From assembly GCA_049841315.1 (NCBI GenBank), contig JASGDB010000094.1, positions 1 through 17,820 of the forward strand: DNA of 17,820 nt, read 5' to 3'. Numbering within the stretch: the first letter of the stretch is position 1; each line of letters begins with the position of its first letter. Of this stretch, positions 8,152-15,325 are shown one piece after another. The position numbers and the translations under genes are program-made. This DNA comes from JASGDB01 sp049841315 (GTDB lineage: Bacteria; Bacteroidota; Bacteroidia; Flavobacteriales; Weeksellaceae). The notes beneath the pieces were generated by a model. That model was not told the origin of the DNA and ran no database searches. It saw nothing but the letters and a program-made list of their open reading frames with translations.

Positions 8152-8628
8152 ATGAAAATCGAAATTTTTACAGACGGAGCATGCAGCGGAAACCCCGGAA
8201 AAGGCGGATACGGAATCCTGATGCGCGTTCCCGAAAAGCATTATCAGAAAACGTTTTCTAAAGGTTTCAGGATGACGACGAATAACCGGATGGAACTTTT
8301 GGCGGTCATTACCGCATTGGAACAAATCAATTCCGAAGGTCATGAAATCCATATTTATACGGACAGCAAGTATGTTTCCGAAGCGATTAACCAGAAATGG
8401 CTGTTCGGATGGGCAAAAAAAGGATTTGCCAAAGTGAAGAATCCCGATTTATGGAAACGTTTTTATCCTCTTTTTCAGAAATACAAACCGCATTTTCACT
8501 GGATTAAAGGACACAGCGGACATCCTGAAAATGAAATCTGCGATAAGCTCGCAGTTCAGGCTTCGCAGTCTGCTGTTTTGGAAGTTGACGAATTTTTTGA
8601 AAACCCGAATGATGGAGGGCTTTTTTGA
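8152..8628 (+). CDS. rnhA: Ribonuclease HI
   Basis: RNase HI cleaves the RNA strand of RNA-DNA hybrids with magnesium. I chose the ATG at 8152, giving 158 residues, because the fold begins at MKIEIFTDGACSGNPGKGGYG. An in-frame ATG at 8101 would add 17 unrelated residues from a repetitive spacer. The four catalytic acids are visible: D8 (TDGACSGNPG), E48 (NNRMELLAV), D71 (YTDSKYV) and D131 (NEICDKLA). H121 of the WIKGHSGH motif matches the flexible-loop histidine. The length is typical of bacterial RNase HI. It lies 74 bp after dnaB and ends convergent to the ribosomal protein genes. Confidence 0.95.
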   Translation: MKIEIFTDGACSGNPGKGGYGILMRVPEKHYQKTFSKGFRMTTNNRMELLAVITALEQINSEGHEIHIYTDSKYVSEAINQKWLFGWAKKGFAKVKNPDLWKRFYPLFQKYKPHFHWIKGHSGHPENEICDKLAVQASQSAVLEVDEFFENPNDGGLF

Positions 8629-8727
8629 GGATGATATTTTATAGCTGCACTCTGCATACAATCGGTTTATCGGGCAGAATTTTCGTTCAACAAAAACTTT
8701 ATCCGCAGTATAAATCAATCGAAAAAC

Positions 8728-8758
8728 AAAAAAAACCGAAGAAATTCTCCGGTTTTTT
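8728..8758. terminator. Bidirectional terminator between rnhA and rpmA
   Basis: An A-rich run and ACCGAAGAA are followed by TTCTCCGGT and a T run, forming a stem with one mismatch. A's on one side and T's on the other make it usable on both strands for these convergent genes. Confidence 0.75.
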
Positions 8759-8781
8759 CAATTCATATATCAAAACGCTGA

Positions 8782-9039
8782 TTATGCGTTCGGTTCTACA
8801 GATACGAAAGACCTGTTATTTGCTTTCTTTCTGAAAACTACTTTTCCGTCAACAAGAGCGTGCAAAGTATGGTCTTTCCCCATTCCCACGTTTTCACCCG
8901 GGTGGTGCTGTGTACCTCTTTGTCTTACGATAATATTACCGGCAATCGCTTCCTGCCCTCCGAAAATCTTCACTCCCAATCTTTTGGAATGAGATTCTCT
9001 ACCGTTTTTGGAACTACCAACTCCTTTCTTGTGTGCCAT
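8782..9039 (-). CDS. rpmA: 50S ribosomal protein L27 (bL27)
   Basis: The 85-residue protein is the complete bL27 of the large ribosomal subunit, whose N-terminus reaches the peptidyl-transferase centre. It starts MAHKKGVGSSKNGRES, the standard form without the cleavable extension known from Firmicutes. It contains the signature GNIIVRQRGTQHHPGENVGMGKDHTL at about residues 34-59. It is 18 bp downstream of rplU and must be cotranscribed with it, the usual L21-L27 order. Confidence 0.98.
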   Translation of the reverse strand: MAHKKGVGSSKNGRESHSKRLGVKIFGGQEAIAGNIIVRQRGTQHHPGENVGMGKDHTLHALVDGKVVFRKKANNRSFVSVEPNA

Positions 9040-9057
9040 TTTATTTTACGGTTTTTA

Positions 9058-9687
9058 TTATTTGTTAAGTGCTTTAAATCTGTCAACATTCTTCTCAATC
9101 GCAGCATCTACGTCTTCATGAGAAAGAATTTTTTTTCCTAATTCTGCTTTCACTTCCTCTCCAAGAGCGATTAATGCTTCTCTGTTATCTTTGGATTGTG
9201 AAAGTCCGTTTTTCTTCAGGTGATAGTTCAGTTCGTGGTCTTCACCGAAGTTTACAGTATCTCTGTCAGCATTTGAGGCTTTTGCTTCTGCTGCAGGTGC
9301 TTCTGCTTTTTCCGCTTTTGGTGCTTCTGCTTTCGGAGCTGCTTCTTTTTTCGGAGCTGATTTTTTTGCACCGCCTTCAAATCCTGTAATACCGGTGATT
9401 ACGATTTGAGTAAGAGACTGTCTGTGTCCGTTTTTCTTAGTGTATCCTTTTCTTCTTTTCTTTTTGAAAACGATTACTTTATCCGCTTTCACGTGGTCAA
9501 GGATTTCAGCATCTACAGTGATACCGCTTACAGCCGGGGCGCCAACAGTTGTCGTACCGTTTACGGTAAGAAGAACTTTATCAAAAGAAACTTTTTCTCC
9601 TTTTTCTCCTTTCAAACGGTTTACAAACAACTTCTGGTCTTGCTCAACTTTGTATTGAAGCCCTGCTATCTCTACAATTGCAAACAT
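9058..9687 (-). CDS. rplU: 50S ribosomal protein L21 (bL21) with long C-terminal extension
   Basis: Residues 1 to about 103 are a normal bL21, an rRNA-binding protein of the large subunit, with FAIVEIAGLQYKVE at the start and the basic signature KKKRRKGYTKKNGHRQ at 75-90. The protein then continues to 209 residues. Positions 107-138 form a Lys/Ala/Pro/Glu-rich flexible linker (repeats of the APKAE type). Positions 141-209 look like a small, mostly helical, charged domain (DHELNYHLKKNG..., ILSHEDVDAAIEKNVDRF). The usual bL21 length is about 100 residues. The extension is in frame and its stop is followed at once by rpmA, so it is a true part of the gene. Its role is unknown. Confidence 0.96.
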   Translation of the reverse strand: MFAIVEIAGLQYKVEQDQKLFVNRLKGEKGEKVSFDKVLLTVNGTTTVGAPAVSGITVDAEILDHVKADKVIVFKKKRRKGYTKKNGHRQSLTQIVITGITGFEGGAKKSAPKKEAAPKAEAPKAEKAEAPAAEAKASNADRDTVNFGEDHELNYHLKKNGLSQSKDNREALIALGEEVKAELGKKILSHEDVDAAIEKNVDRFKALNK

Positions 9688-9730
9688 TGTTTATAAATTT
9701 TTAGTTAATGATTCTAATTAATTCGAGGTG

Positions 9731-9760
9731 CAAAAGTAGGGATTATTTTTGAATTAACAA
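9731..9760 (-). promoter_or_regulatory. rplU-rpmA promoter
   Basis: On the minus strand TTG (9758-9760), 19 bases, then TACTTTTG (9731-9738) give an exact match to the Bacteroidota TTG-N19-TAnnTTTG promoter. The -7 box ends 43 bp upstream of the rplU start codon. Confidence 0.8.
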
Positions 9761-9823
9761 TAGCTGGTATTGAAATATTTACTGTGATGCCCCGAATTGC
9801 AAGAAAAAAAGCTTCATGATTTA

Positions 9824-10000
9824 TTATTTCCAATAGTCCAGTTGTTCTTTCAGTTCTGCAATTTGTTTTTCGTATAGGGCAATCAGCTTTTGGGTAACTT
9901 CGAAATATTCGTGGTAAACTCTATTATCCACACCCTGATAACCCGTAGACTGTTCTTTTATTTCTTGATTAAAATTTTTGAGGTCATAACTTATCTTCAT
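9824..10000 (-). CDS. Small hypothetical protein, 58 residues, helical
   Basis: An ATG at 9998-10000 opens a 58-codon frame beginning MKISYDLKNFNQEIKEQ and ending in a TAA, with a second stop following. The C-terminal half (about residues 35-58, TQKLIALYEKQIAELKEQLDYWK) has the spacing of an amphipathic coiled coil, as is often found at the end of small DNA-binding regulators and transposon proteins. An in-frame stop lies two codons upstream of the ATG, so it does not extend. I recognise no family. It could be a genuine microprotein or the remnant of a larger regulator. The amino-acid composition looks protein-like and not like random AT-rich sequence. Confidence 0.5.
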   Translation of the reverse strand: MKISYDLKNFNQEIKEQSTGYQGVDNRVYHEYFEVTQKLIALYEKQIAELKEQLDYWK

Positions 10001-10033
10001 AGATTAGAATCCTTATTATGTTGCTTTTGAGTG

Positions 10034-10070
10034 TCTTTGTCATTCCGCAGGAATCTCTACGAGGATTGTC
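10034..10070. repeat. Possible dispersed intergenic repeat with short palindrome
   Basis: The segment contains ATTCC-GCA-GGAAT (10042-10054) followed by CTCTACGAGGATT. GTCATTCCG...GGAATC-type segments recur between genes in many flavobacterial genomes, but only one copy is in this window, so the repeat status is inferred from memory. Confidence 0.35.
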
Positions 10071-10221
10071 AAAAATAGGTTTATATTGACTACGTCGAAC
10101 GTCATCAACTCAACGGAACTAACCGGATTTTGTGTGAATAATATTGTCGTCCTAATAGTCATCAGTATCAGTGTTTTTTCCCGCACATATTTCCGGTTTT
10201 TTCCGTTTTTTGTAAAATTTA

Positions 10222-10235
10222 TGCAAACGATTGCG
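10222..10235 (+). promoter_or_regulatory. Candidate LacI-family operator upstream of GH28
   Basis: The core GCAAACGATTGC at 10223-10234 is a near-palindrome: the outer GCAA/TTGC and the central CG match, with one mismatched pair inside. A central CG flanked by A/T with GCAA arms is the usual form of LacI/GalR-type operators. It covers the TTG at 10231-10233 that serves as the likely -33 element, so binding would block RNA polymerase. Confidence 0.5.
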
Positions 10236-10260
10236 CAAGTCAATATTTTTTATAATTTTA
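10231..10260 (+). promoter_or_regulatory. Candidate GH28 promoter
   Basis: TTG (10231-10233), 19 bases, then TAATTTTA (10253-10260) match TTG-N19-TAnnTTTG in all but the final base. The spacing is the same as in the strong rplU promoter. Confidence 0.5.
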
Positions 10261-10341
10261 CCGATGTTGAATAGGGAACAATAATTTCTGTATTTTTAAC
10301 CAAACAGTTTAATTATCAATCGAATAACAAATTATAAAACA

Positions 10342-11829
10342 ATGAAAAAGTTATTAACAAGTCTCGTTTTTTCTTTGACGGCAATGGTTTTTGCACAAAA
10401 AAACAGCATCGATTATTACATCAAAAATGCACCGTTCAAATTCGGCGAGATGGTTTTGCCGACAATTCCGCAGAAAGACTACAATTTTAAGGATTTTGGA
10501 GGAGTCGGCGACGGAAAAACTCTTAATACTAAAGCCTTTGAAAAAGCAATTACAACCATCAGCCAAAACGGTGGAGGAAGATTAATCGTTCCGGCAGGAA
10601 TATGGCTTACAGGACCAATCGAACTGAAAAGCAACATCGATTTTCACGTAGAAACGGGTGCGATTGTGCAGTTCAGCAGCGATATTAGCTGGTTTCCTTT
10701 GAGGGAAACTTCGTCGGGGAAATTCGAGGTTACGCCGCCGATTTGGGGAAATAATCTGAAAAACGTCGCCTTTACCGGAAACGGAATTTTTGACGGAGCA
10801 GGAGAAGCGTGGCGACCTGTGAAAAAATTTAAAGTTACATCGGCGCAATGGGAGCAACTTTTGCAAAAACCGGGAAGCGCACTGAGCGACGACGGCAAAA
10901 TCTGGTGGCCGAGCGAAGCCGCAAAACGCGGCGAGCAGATGTCGAAAATCATTTCCAAAACACCGAATGCAACGATTGAACTGTATCAGCAGGCTCATCA
11001 TTTTTTGCGTCCGATGATGTTTACATTGTCGAAAGTAACGAATCTTTTGATTGACGGGCCGACTTTCCGCAACTCGCCGAAGTTTGTCATCAATCCGAAA
11101 CAAATTACGAATCTGGTCATCAGAAATGTAACGGTTTATAATCCGAAATGGGCGCAGAATGGCGACGGAATCGATATCAGCGCATCGAAAAATGTGATTA
11201 TTTATAACACGAAAGTGAATGCCGGCGATGACGGAATCTGTATGAAATCCAGCGGAACGCCGAAAAACGGCGAAGCATTGCTGCAAAACGTAATTATTGC
11301 CGAATGCACGGTAAACGAGGCTCACGGTGGCTTTGTCATCGGAAGTAATACCGACGGCGGAATGAAAAATATTTTTGTATCCGACTGTGTTTTTGACGGT
11401 TCTGATATCGGAATCCGAGTGAAAAGTAATTCGGGAAGAGGCGGCGATGTGAGCCAAATCTATATCGATAATATCGAAATGAAAAATATTGTGAATGAGG
11501 CGGTTTTGTTTGATACATTCTATGCAGATGCACCTGTCGGAAGCACAAAAGAAAGTGAGGCGGAACAGCATACCGGCGAAAAAATTCCGTATTTCCACGA
11601 TTTTTTTGTGAGCAATATCAACTGTCAATCGGCGGAAACAGCATTTAGTTTTGCGGGACTGCCGGAAAAATTAATAGAAAATCTTTATTTCAAAAATGTG
11701 AATATCCAAAGTAAAAAATCCGTTGTCGGAAAAAACGCCCAGAATATCATTTTTGAAAATGTAAAAATAAACAATACATCGGATTTTAAAATCGACAGCA
11801 ATCTCAAAAAGGCGATTATCACAAAGTAA
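10342..11829 (+). CDS. Secreted GH28 polygalacturonase-type glycoside hydrolase
   Basis: The 495-residue enzyme should hydrolyse alpha-1,4-galacturonide bonds of pectin. It opens with a signal peptide (residues 1-18, MKKLLTSLVFSLTAMVFA, cleavage before Q19), so it acts in the periplasm or outside. The parallel beta-helix starts with NFKDFGGVGDGKTLNTKAF (48-66), the common pectinase opening. The GH28 catalytic motifs follow in order: NGDGID (273-278), AGDDGIC (294-300), HGG (328-330) and IRVKS (358-362), giving the three catalytic aspartates, the histidine and the RxK substrate clamp. An additional stretch at about residues 158-222 fits the bacterial exo-acting subgroup, so an exo-polygalacturonase is plausible. 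It has its own promoter and terminator and lies upstream of a SusC/SusD pair with a similar operator. Confidence 0.92.
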   Translation: MKKLLTSLVFSLTAMVFAQKNSIDYYIKNAPFKFGEMVLPTIPQKDYNFKDFGGVGDGKTLNTKAFEKAITTISQNGGGRLIVPAGIWLTGPIELKSNIDFHVETGAIVQFSSDISWFPLRETSSGKFEVTPPIWGNNLKNVAFTGNGIFDGAGEAWRPVKKFKVTSAQWEQLLQKPGSALSDDGKIWWPSEAAKRGEQMSKIISKTPNATIELYQQAHHFLRPMMFTLSKVTNLLIDGPTFRNSPKFVINPKQITNLVIRNVTVYNPKWAQNGDGIDISASKNVIIYNTKVNAGDDGICMKSSGTPKNGEALLQNVIIAECTVNEAHGGFVIGSNTDGGMKNIFVSDCVFDGSDIGIRVKSNSGRGGDVSQIYIDNIEMKNIVNEAVLFDTFYADAPVGSTKESEAEQHTGEKIPYFHDFFVSNINCQSAETAFSFAGLPEKLIENLYFKNVNIQSKKSVVGKNAQNIIFENVKINNTSDFKIDSNLKKAIITK

Positions 11830-11852
11830 AAAGGATTTAAAAATAAGGAAGG

Positions 11853-11877
11853 AAGCGGGTTTTGTCCCGCTTTTTTG
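11853..11877 (+). terminator. Rho-independent terminator after GH28
   Basis: AAGCGGG (11853-11859), loop TTTTGT, CCCGCTT (11866-11872) and a T run form a perfect 7-bp stem 23 bp after the stop codon. It separates GH28 from the susCD unit. Confidence 0.85.
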
Positions 11878-12153
11878 TTTGGTATCAATGAAAAACAACC
11901 GAAGAAAAACAATCAATCTATCTGCAAAATAGAACTTTTCCTGTTTGTTTCGTAAATGTTAACGATTGGTTATGATTTTGGGGAATTTTATGATTAGGGT
12001 TTTGTTAAGAATTATCGTCTTTCTGTTAATTAATTGGAGTTTCAGGAAAAATATTTTTTGCTCAAAACCTGCATCAGTAAAGTAATTTTCAAAATTAACA
12101 GTTAACAATTTTATTTTTTTTTATGAAAAACTTTTTTGTTTGCCCTAAAATTT

Positions 12154-12161
12154 TATATTTG
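12154..12161 (+). promoter_or_regulatory. Candidate -7 box of the susCD promoter
   Basis: TATATTTG is a perfect TAnnTTTG. A T-rich run at 12132-12137 lies where the -33 element belongs, without a clear TTG. This gives a leader of about 100 bases before the chosen SusC start. Confidence 0.55.
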
Positions 12162-12173
12162 TAATCGATTGCA
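12160..12173 (+). promoter_or_regulatory. Candidate LacI-family operator at the susCD promoter
   Basis: TGTAATCGATTGCA is a 14-base palindrome with one mismatched pair and a central CG. It overlaps the end of the -7 box and the predicted transcription start. It shares TGyAAwCGATTGC with the site upstream of GH28. Confidence 0.55.
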
Positions 12174-12266
12174 CAACTTTTTAAAATCGATAGGAAATGT
12201 TAATTGTTGGCAATAATTATTAATTAAATGTTAAGGAATATCAATTTAATTTATAACCATATAAAT

Positions 12267-15200
12267 ATGAGAAATAGTAATGTAATAAAGTATTCTTGTC
12301 TGATAGCGGCTTTCTATATGGGAAGTACGAACGTTTACGCACAGAAAGCACCGAAAGCCAAGAAAGATACCGCCCGTGAAGCCCATATTGATGAAGTAGT
12401 GGTAATCGGCTACGGAACAAGTAAAAAATCAGATTTGACCGGTTCTATCGCAACAGTTTCCGGAAATGACCTCAAAAAAGTGCCTGTTGCAAATGTTGCG
12501 GAGGCTCTTACGGGAAAAATTGCCGGAGTCAGCGTTACCACAACCGAGGGTTCGCCCGATGCGGAAGTTAATATCAAAGTTCGCGGTGGAACTTCTATTA
12601 CACAGGACAGTTCGCCGTTGGTAATTGTTGACGGTTTTCCCGTGAACAGTCTGAACGATATTTCGCCTTCCGATATCGAGAATATCAGTGTCTTGAAAGA
12701 TGCGTCTTCTACCGCCATTTACGGAGCGAGAGGTGCAAACGGAGTAATCCTCGTTACCACAAAAACCGGAAAATCGGGAAAGGTAAATGTAACTTTTAAC
12801 AGTTTTACCGGCTTCAAATTTTTGGCAAATACAATAGATGTTTTATCTCCTTATGACTATGCCAAATGGCAATATGAGTTTGCTAATCTTGTTGGTACTA
12901 CAGCTGCAATGGACGAGTTTACACAGTACTTTGGTTCTTGGAATGATATTCAGGCATATAAATCGTATAACGGTATCAACTGGCAGAAAGAAATCTACGG
13001 AAGAACAGGAACGGTTTTCAATAACGAAATCGGTATCAGAGGCGGTAGCGACAAAACAAGTTATAATCTTAGTTTTTCGCGCTATGACGATAAGGGTATT
13101 ATGATTTTGTCGGATTATGTCAGAGATAACCTGTCTGCAAATCTTAAAACCAAAGTAAGCGATAAAGTAGATTTGAATTTTACATTCCGGTATTCCAATA
13201 CCAAAATAGGCGGCGGCGGAAACAATGAGCAAAAAGAAATCTCATCTACGGATTCCAGATTAAAATACAGCGTAATGTATTCCCCGATTAATATTCCGGG
13301 ATTGGTAACGGAAGATACAGACGATGCTGATGATAATTATCTGATTAATCCATATACCGCAGCCAGAGATAATGACCGTGAACAAGAGAGACGAACCTAT
13401 AATGTTTCGGGAAATATCAACTGGAAAATTACCAAAAATTTACAATTCAAAAGTGATTTGGGAATGGACTATTACCGTAATTCGGATTACCGCTATTATG
13501 GACGTTCTACTTACTATGTTGATAATATCCCGCTTGCAGATTATCAGGGAATGCCTGCTTTGGTTTTCGGAACTAAGGAAGACAAAAGATTCAGAAATTC
13601 CAACACTTTGACCTACGATTTCAAAAGTATATTGGGAGACAATCACAAAGCGAAACTCTTGATAGGCGAGGAAATGTATGTTTTAAAATCAACGGCTTTA
13701 GCCAATACCGTTCACGGATTTCCGAACTCTTTCGGTTTTGAAGATACGATGAATCTTACAACCCAGGGAAAATATGCTGTGGTAAATAATTATAAATACG
13801 CCGATGATAAATTGTTATCATTCTTCGGACGTTTAAATTATGATTTCAAAAACCGTTACCTCTTTACGGCAACATTCCGTGCAGACGGTTCCAGTAAATT
13901 TATCGGAAACAACCGGTGGGGATTCTTCCCGTCTGCCGCCGCTGCCTGGAAAATGAACGAAGAGAGTTTTCTGAAAAATGTTTCCTGGATTAATATGATG
14001 AAACTCAGACTGAGCTACGGACAAGCAGGAAATAACAACATTCCTGTCGGGCAGACTTCCCAACTCTTTTTATCTTCTTCCAGCACTTGGATTAATGATG
14101 TTTCCAGCTACTTCGCACCGGATATTTATATGGCAAATCCCGATTTGAAATGGGAAACAACCGTTACACAGAATTTAGGTTTTGATTTCGAATTATTCAA
14201 CGGAAGAATCAACGGAACAGTAGAAGCATACAAAAATCTGACAAAAGACCTTCTCATTGCATTCCCTGTAACAGGCGGTTACAGCTACCAATACAGAAAT
14301 CTGGGAGAAAACGAGAACAAAGGAATCGAAGCGACACTTAATCTTAATGCCATCAGAAAGCAGGATTACGGGCTCAACTTCGGCTTCAATATTGCGCTCA
14401 ACAGAAACAAAGTAAACTCACTTGGAAATGTGATGAATAACTTCGGAATGAATACCAACTGGGCTTCTACATCTATCGGAAACGATTTCTTAATAGAAGT
14501 CGGTCAGCCTTTGGGACAAATTTACGGATATGTAAGCGACGGAAGATATGAAGTTTCCGATTTCAATTATTCCGGCGGAACTTATACACTGAAAGACGGC
14601 GTTGTAAGCAATTCTACAGTTGTAGGAACTGTGAGACCCGGAACAATGAAACTGAAAGATATAAACGGAGACGGAAAAGTTGATACAAACGACCAAACCG
14701 TTATTGGAAACACGCTTCCAAAAGCAACAGGAGGTTTCACACTCAATGCTAATGTTAAGAATTTTGATTTTTCGGCAGCATTCAATTTCAGCATAGGAAA
14801 TGATGTTTATAACGCAAACAAAATCGAGTATTCCACGGCCGCTATTTCTCCGGACGGACAATTCAGAAATTTATCAACAGTAATGGCAGACGGAACAAGA
14901 TGGACCAATATTGACCCGAATACAGGTGCTGTTGTTACAGACCCTGATGCATTGGCAGCTCTCAATGCCAATACAACATTGTGGTCGCCTTATATGTCAA
15001 AATATGTGCTTACGGATTGGGCGGTAGAAGACGGCTCTTTCCTCAGACTCAGCACGGTAACGTTGGGTTATTCATTACCAGCAGAATGGATTTCCAAAAT
15101 CGGTGCAAACAAATTCAGATTGTATGTAACGGCAAACAACGTGTTTGTCTGGACAAAATATTCTGGGCTTGACCCGGAAGTTTCCACAAGAAGAGCAACA

Positions 15201-15278
15201 CCGCTTACACCGGGTGTGGACTATTCCCCGTATCCGAAAAGCAGAATGTATCTGTTCGGAATCAACCTCGGATTTTAA
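12267..15278 (+). CDS. SusC/RagA-type TonB-dependent outer membrane transporter
   Basis: This is the outer-membrane channel of a SusCD glycan importer, powered by TonB. I chose the ATG at 12267 (1003 residues) because it starts a good signal peptide, MRNSNVIKYSCLIAAFYMGSTNVYA, cleaved before Q26; the in-frame ATG at 12228 adds 13 residues that weaken it. After a short basic linker comes the TonB box DEVVVIG (42-48), then the plug domain (VRGGTSITQDSSPLVIVDGFPV, SVLKDASSTAIYGARGANGVILVTTK) and a 22-strand-type barrel. A calcium-like DINGDGKVDTNDQTVIG motif appears late, as in other SusC proteins, and the chain ends in LFGINLGF with a terminal aromatic residue. The carboxypeptidase-like N-terminal domain seen in many SusC proteins is absent. 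SusD follows 47 bp later. Confidence 0.95.
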   Translation: MRNSNVIKYSCLIAAFYMGSTNVYAQKAPKAKKDTAREAHIDEVVVIGYGTSKKSDLTGSIATVSGNDLKKVPVANVAEALTGKIAGVSVTTTEGSPDAEVNIKVRGGTSITQDSSPLVIVDGFPVNSLNDISPSDIENISVLKDASSTAIYGARGANGVILVTTKTGKSGKVNVTFNSFTGFKFLANTIDVLSPYDYAKWQYEFANLVGTTAAMDEFTQYFGSWNDIQAYKSYNGINWQKEIYGRTGTVFNNEIGIRGGSDKTSYNLSFSRYDDKGIMILSDYVRDNLSANLKTKVSDKVDLNFTFRYSNTKIGGGGNNEQKEISSTDSRLKYSVMYSPINIPGLVTEDTDDADDNYLINPYTAARDNDREQERRTYNVSGNINWKITKNLQFKSDLGMDYYRNSDYRYYGRSTYYVDNIPLADYQGMPALVFGTKEDKRFRNSNTLTYDFKSILGDNHKAKLLIGEEMYVLKSTALANTVHGFPNSFGFEDTMNLTTQGKYAVVNNYKYADDKLLSFFGRLNYDFKNRYLFTATFRADGSSKFIGNNRWGFFPSAAAAWKMNEESFLKNVSWINMMKLRLSYGQAGNNNIPVGQTSQLFLSSSSTWINDVSSYFAPDIYMANPDLKWETTVTQNLGFDFELFNGRINGTVEAYKNLTKDLLIAFPVTGGYSYQYRNLGENENKGIEATLNLNAIRKQDYGLNFGFNIALNRNKVNSLGNVMNNFGMNTNWASTSIGNDFLIEVGQPLGQIYGYVSDGRYEVSDFNYSGGTYTLKDGVVSNSTVVGTVRPGTMKLKDINGDGKVDTNDQTVIGNTLPKATGGFTLNANVKNFDFSAAFNFSIGNDVYNANKIEYSTAAISPDGQFRNLSTVMADGTRWTNIDPNTGAVVTDPDALAALNANTTLWSPYMSKYVLTDWAVEDGSFLRLSTVTLGYSLPAEWISKIGANKFRLYVTANNVFVWTKYSGLDPEVSTRRATPLTPGVDYSPYPKSRMYLFGINLGF

Positions 15279-15325
15279 TTTAGGAATAGTTTAAACAATT
15301 TCATATTACAAATACATTTAACAAA

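Larger units (their letters stand above)
10071..10341 (+). promoter_or_regulatory. Upstream regulatory region of the GH28 gene
   Basis: No credible gene is seen here; the short open frames on both strands have no protein-like character. It holds the operator and promoter listed separately at 10222-10260 and then an A/T-rich leader of about 80 bases running into the GH28 start. Confidence 0.5.
11878..12266 (+). promoter_or_regulatory. Intergenic regulatory region upstream of the SusC-like gene
   Basis: About 390 bases of very A/T-rich sequence without a credible gene. It contains AACGATTG at 11961-11968 (the same 8 bases as in the GH28 operator), two GTTAAC hexamers (11958-11963 and 12101-12106), a -7 box and operator at 12154-12173, and a second ATCGAT at 12186-12191. 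Confidence 0.5.

Noticed and set aside
8625..8834. 69-codon frame after rnhA
   Set aside because: It runs through the bidirectional terminator and into antisense rpmA, with a low-complexity Lys-rich chain.
9174..9389. Leu-rich 71-codon frame antisense to rplU
   Set aside because: The leucines come from reading the Lys/Ala/Glu-rich linker of L21 in reverse; it is an antisense shadow.
10086..10274. Open frame of 62 codons upstream of GH28, with another on the opposite strand
   Set aside because: Both overlap the operator and promoter, have no family resemblance and cover AT-rich noncoding sequence.
10582..11628. 348-codon open frame on the minus strand inside the GH28 gene
   Set aside because: It is antisense to a clearly recognised GH28 gene with all catalytic motifs, its composition is Arg/His/Phe-rich as in antisense shadows, and no family is recognisable.
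12091..12112. Inverted repeat AAAATT...AATTTT around AACAGTTAAC as an operator
   Set aside because: The arms are only A/T bases in a very A/T-rich region and the centre is not symmetric, so chance is likely.
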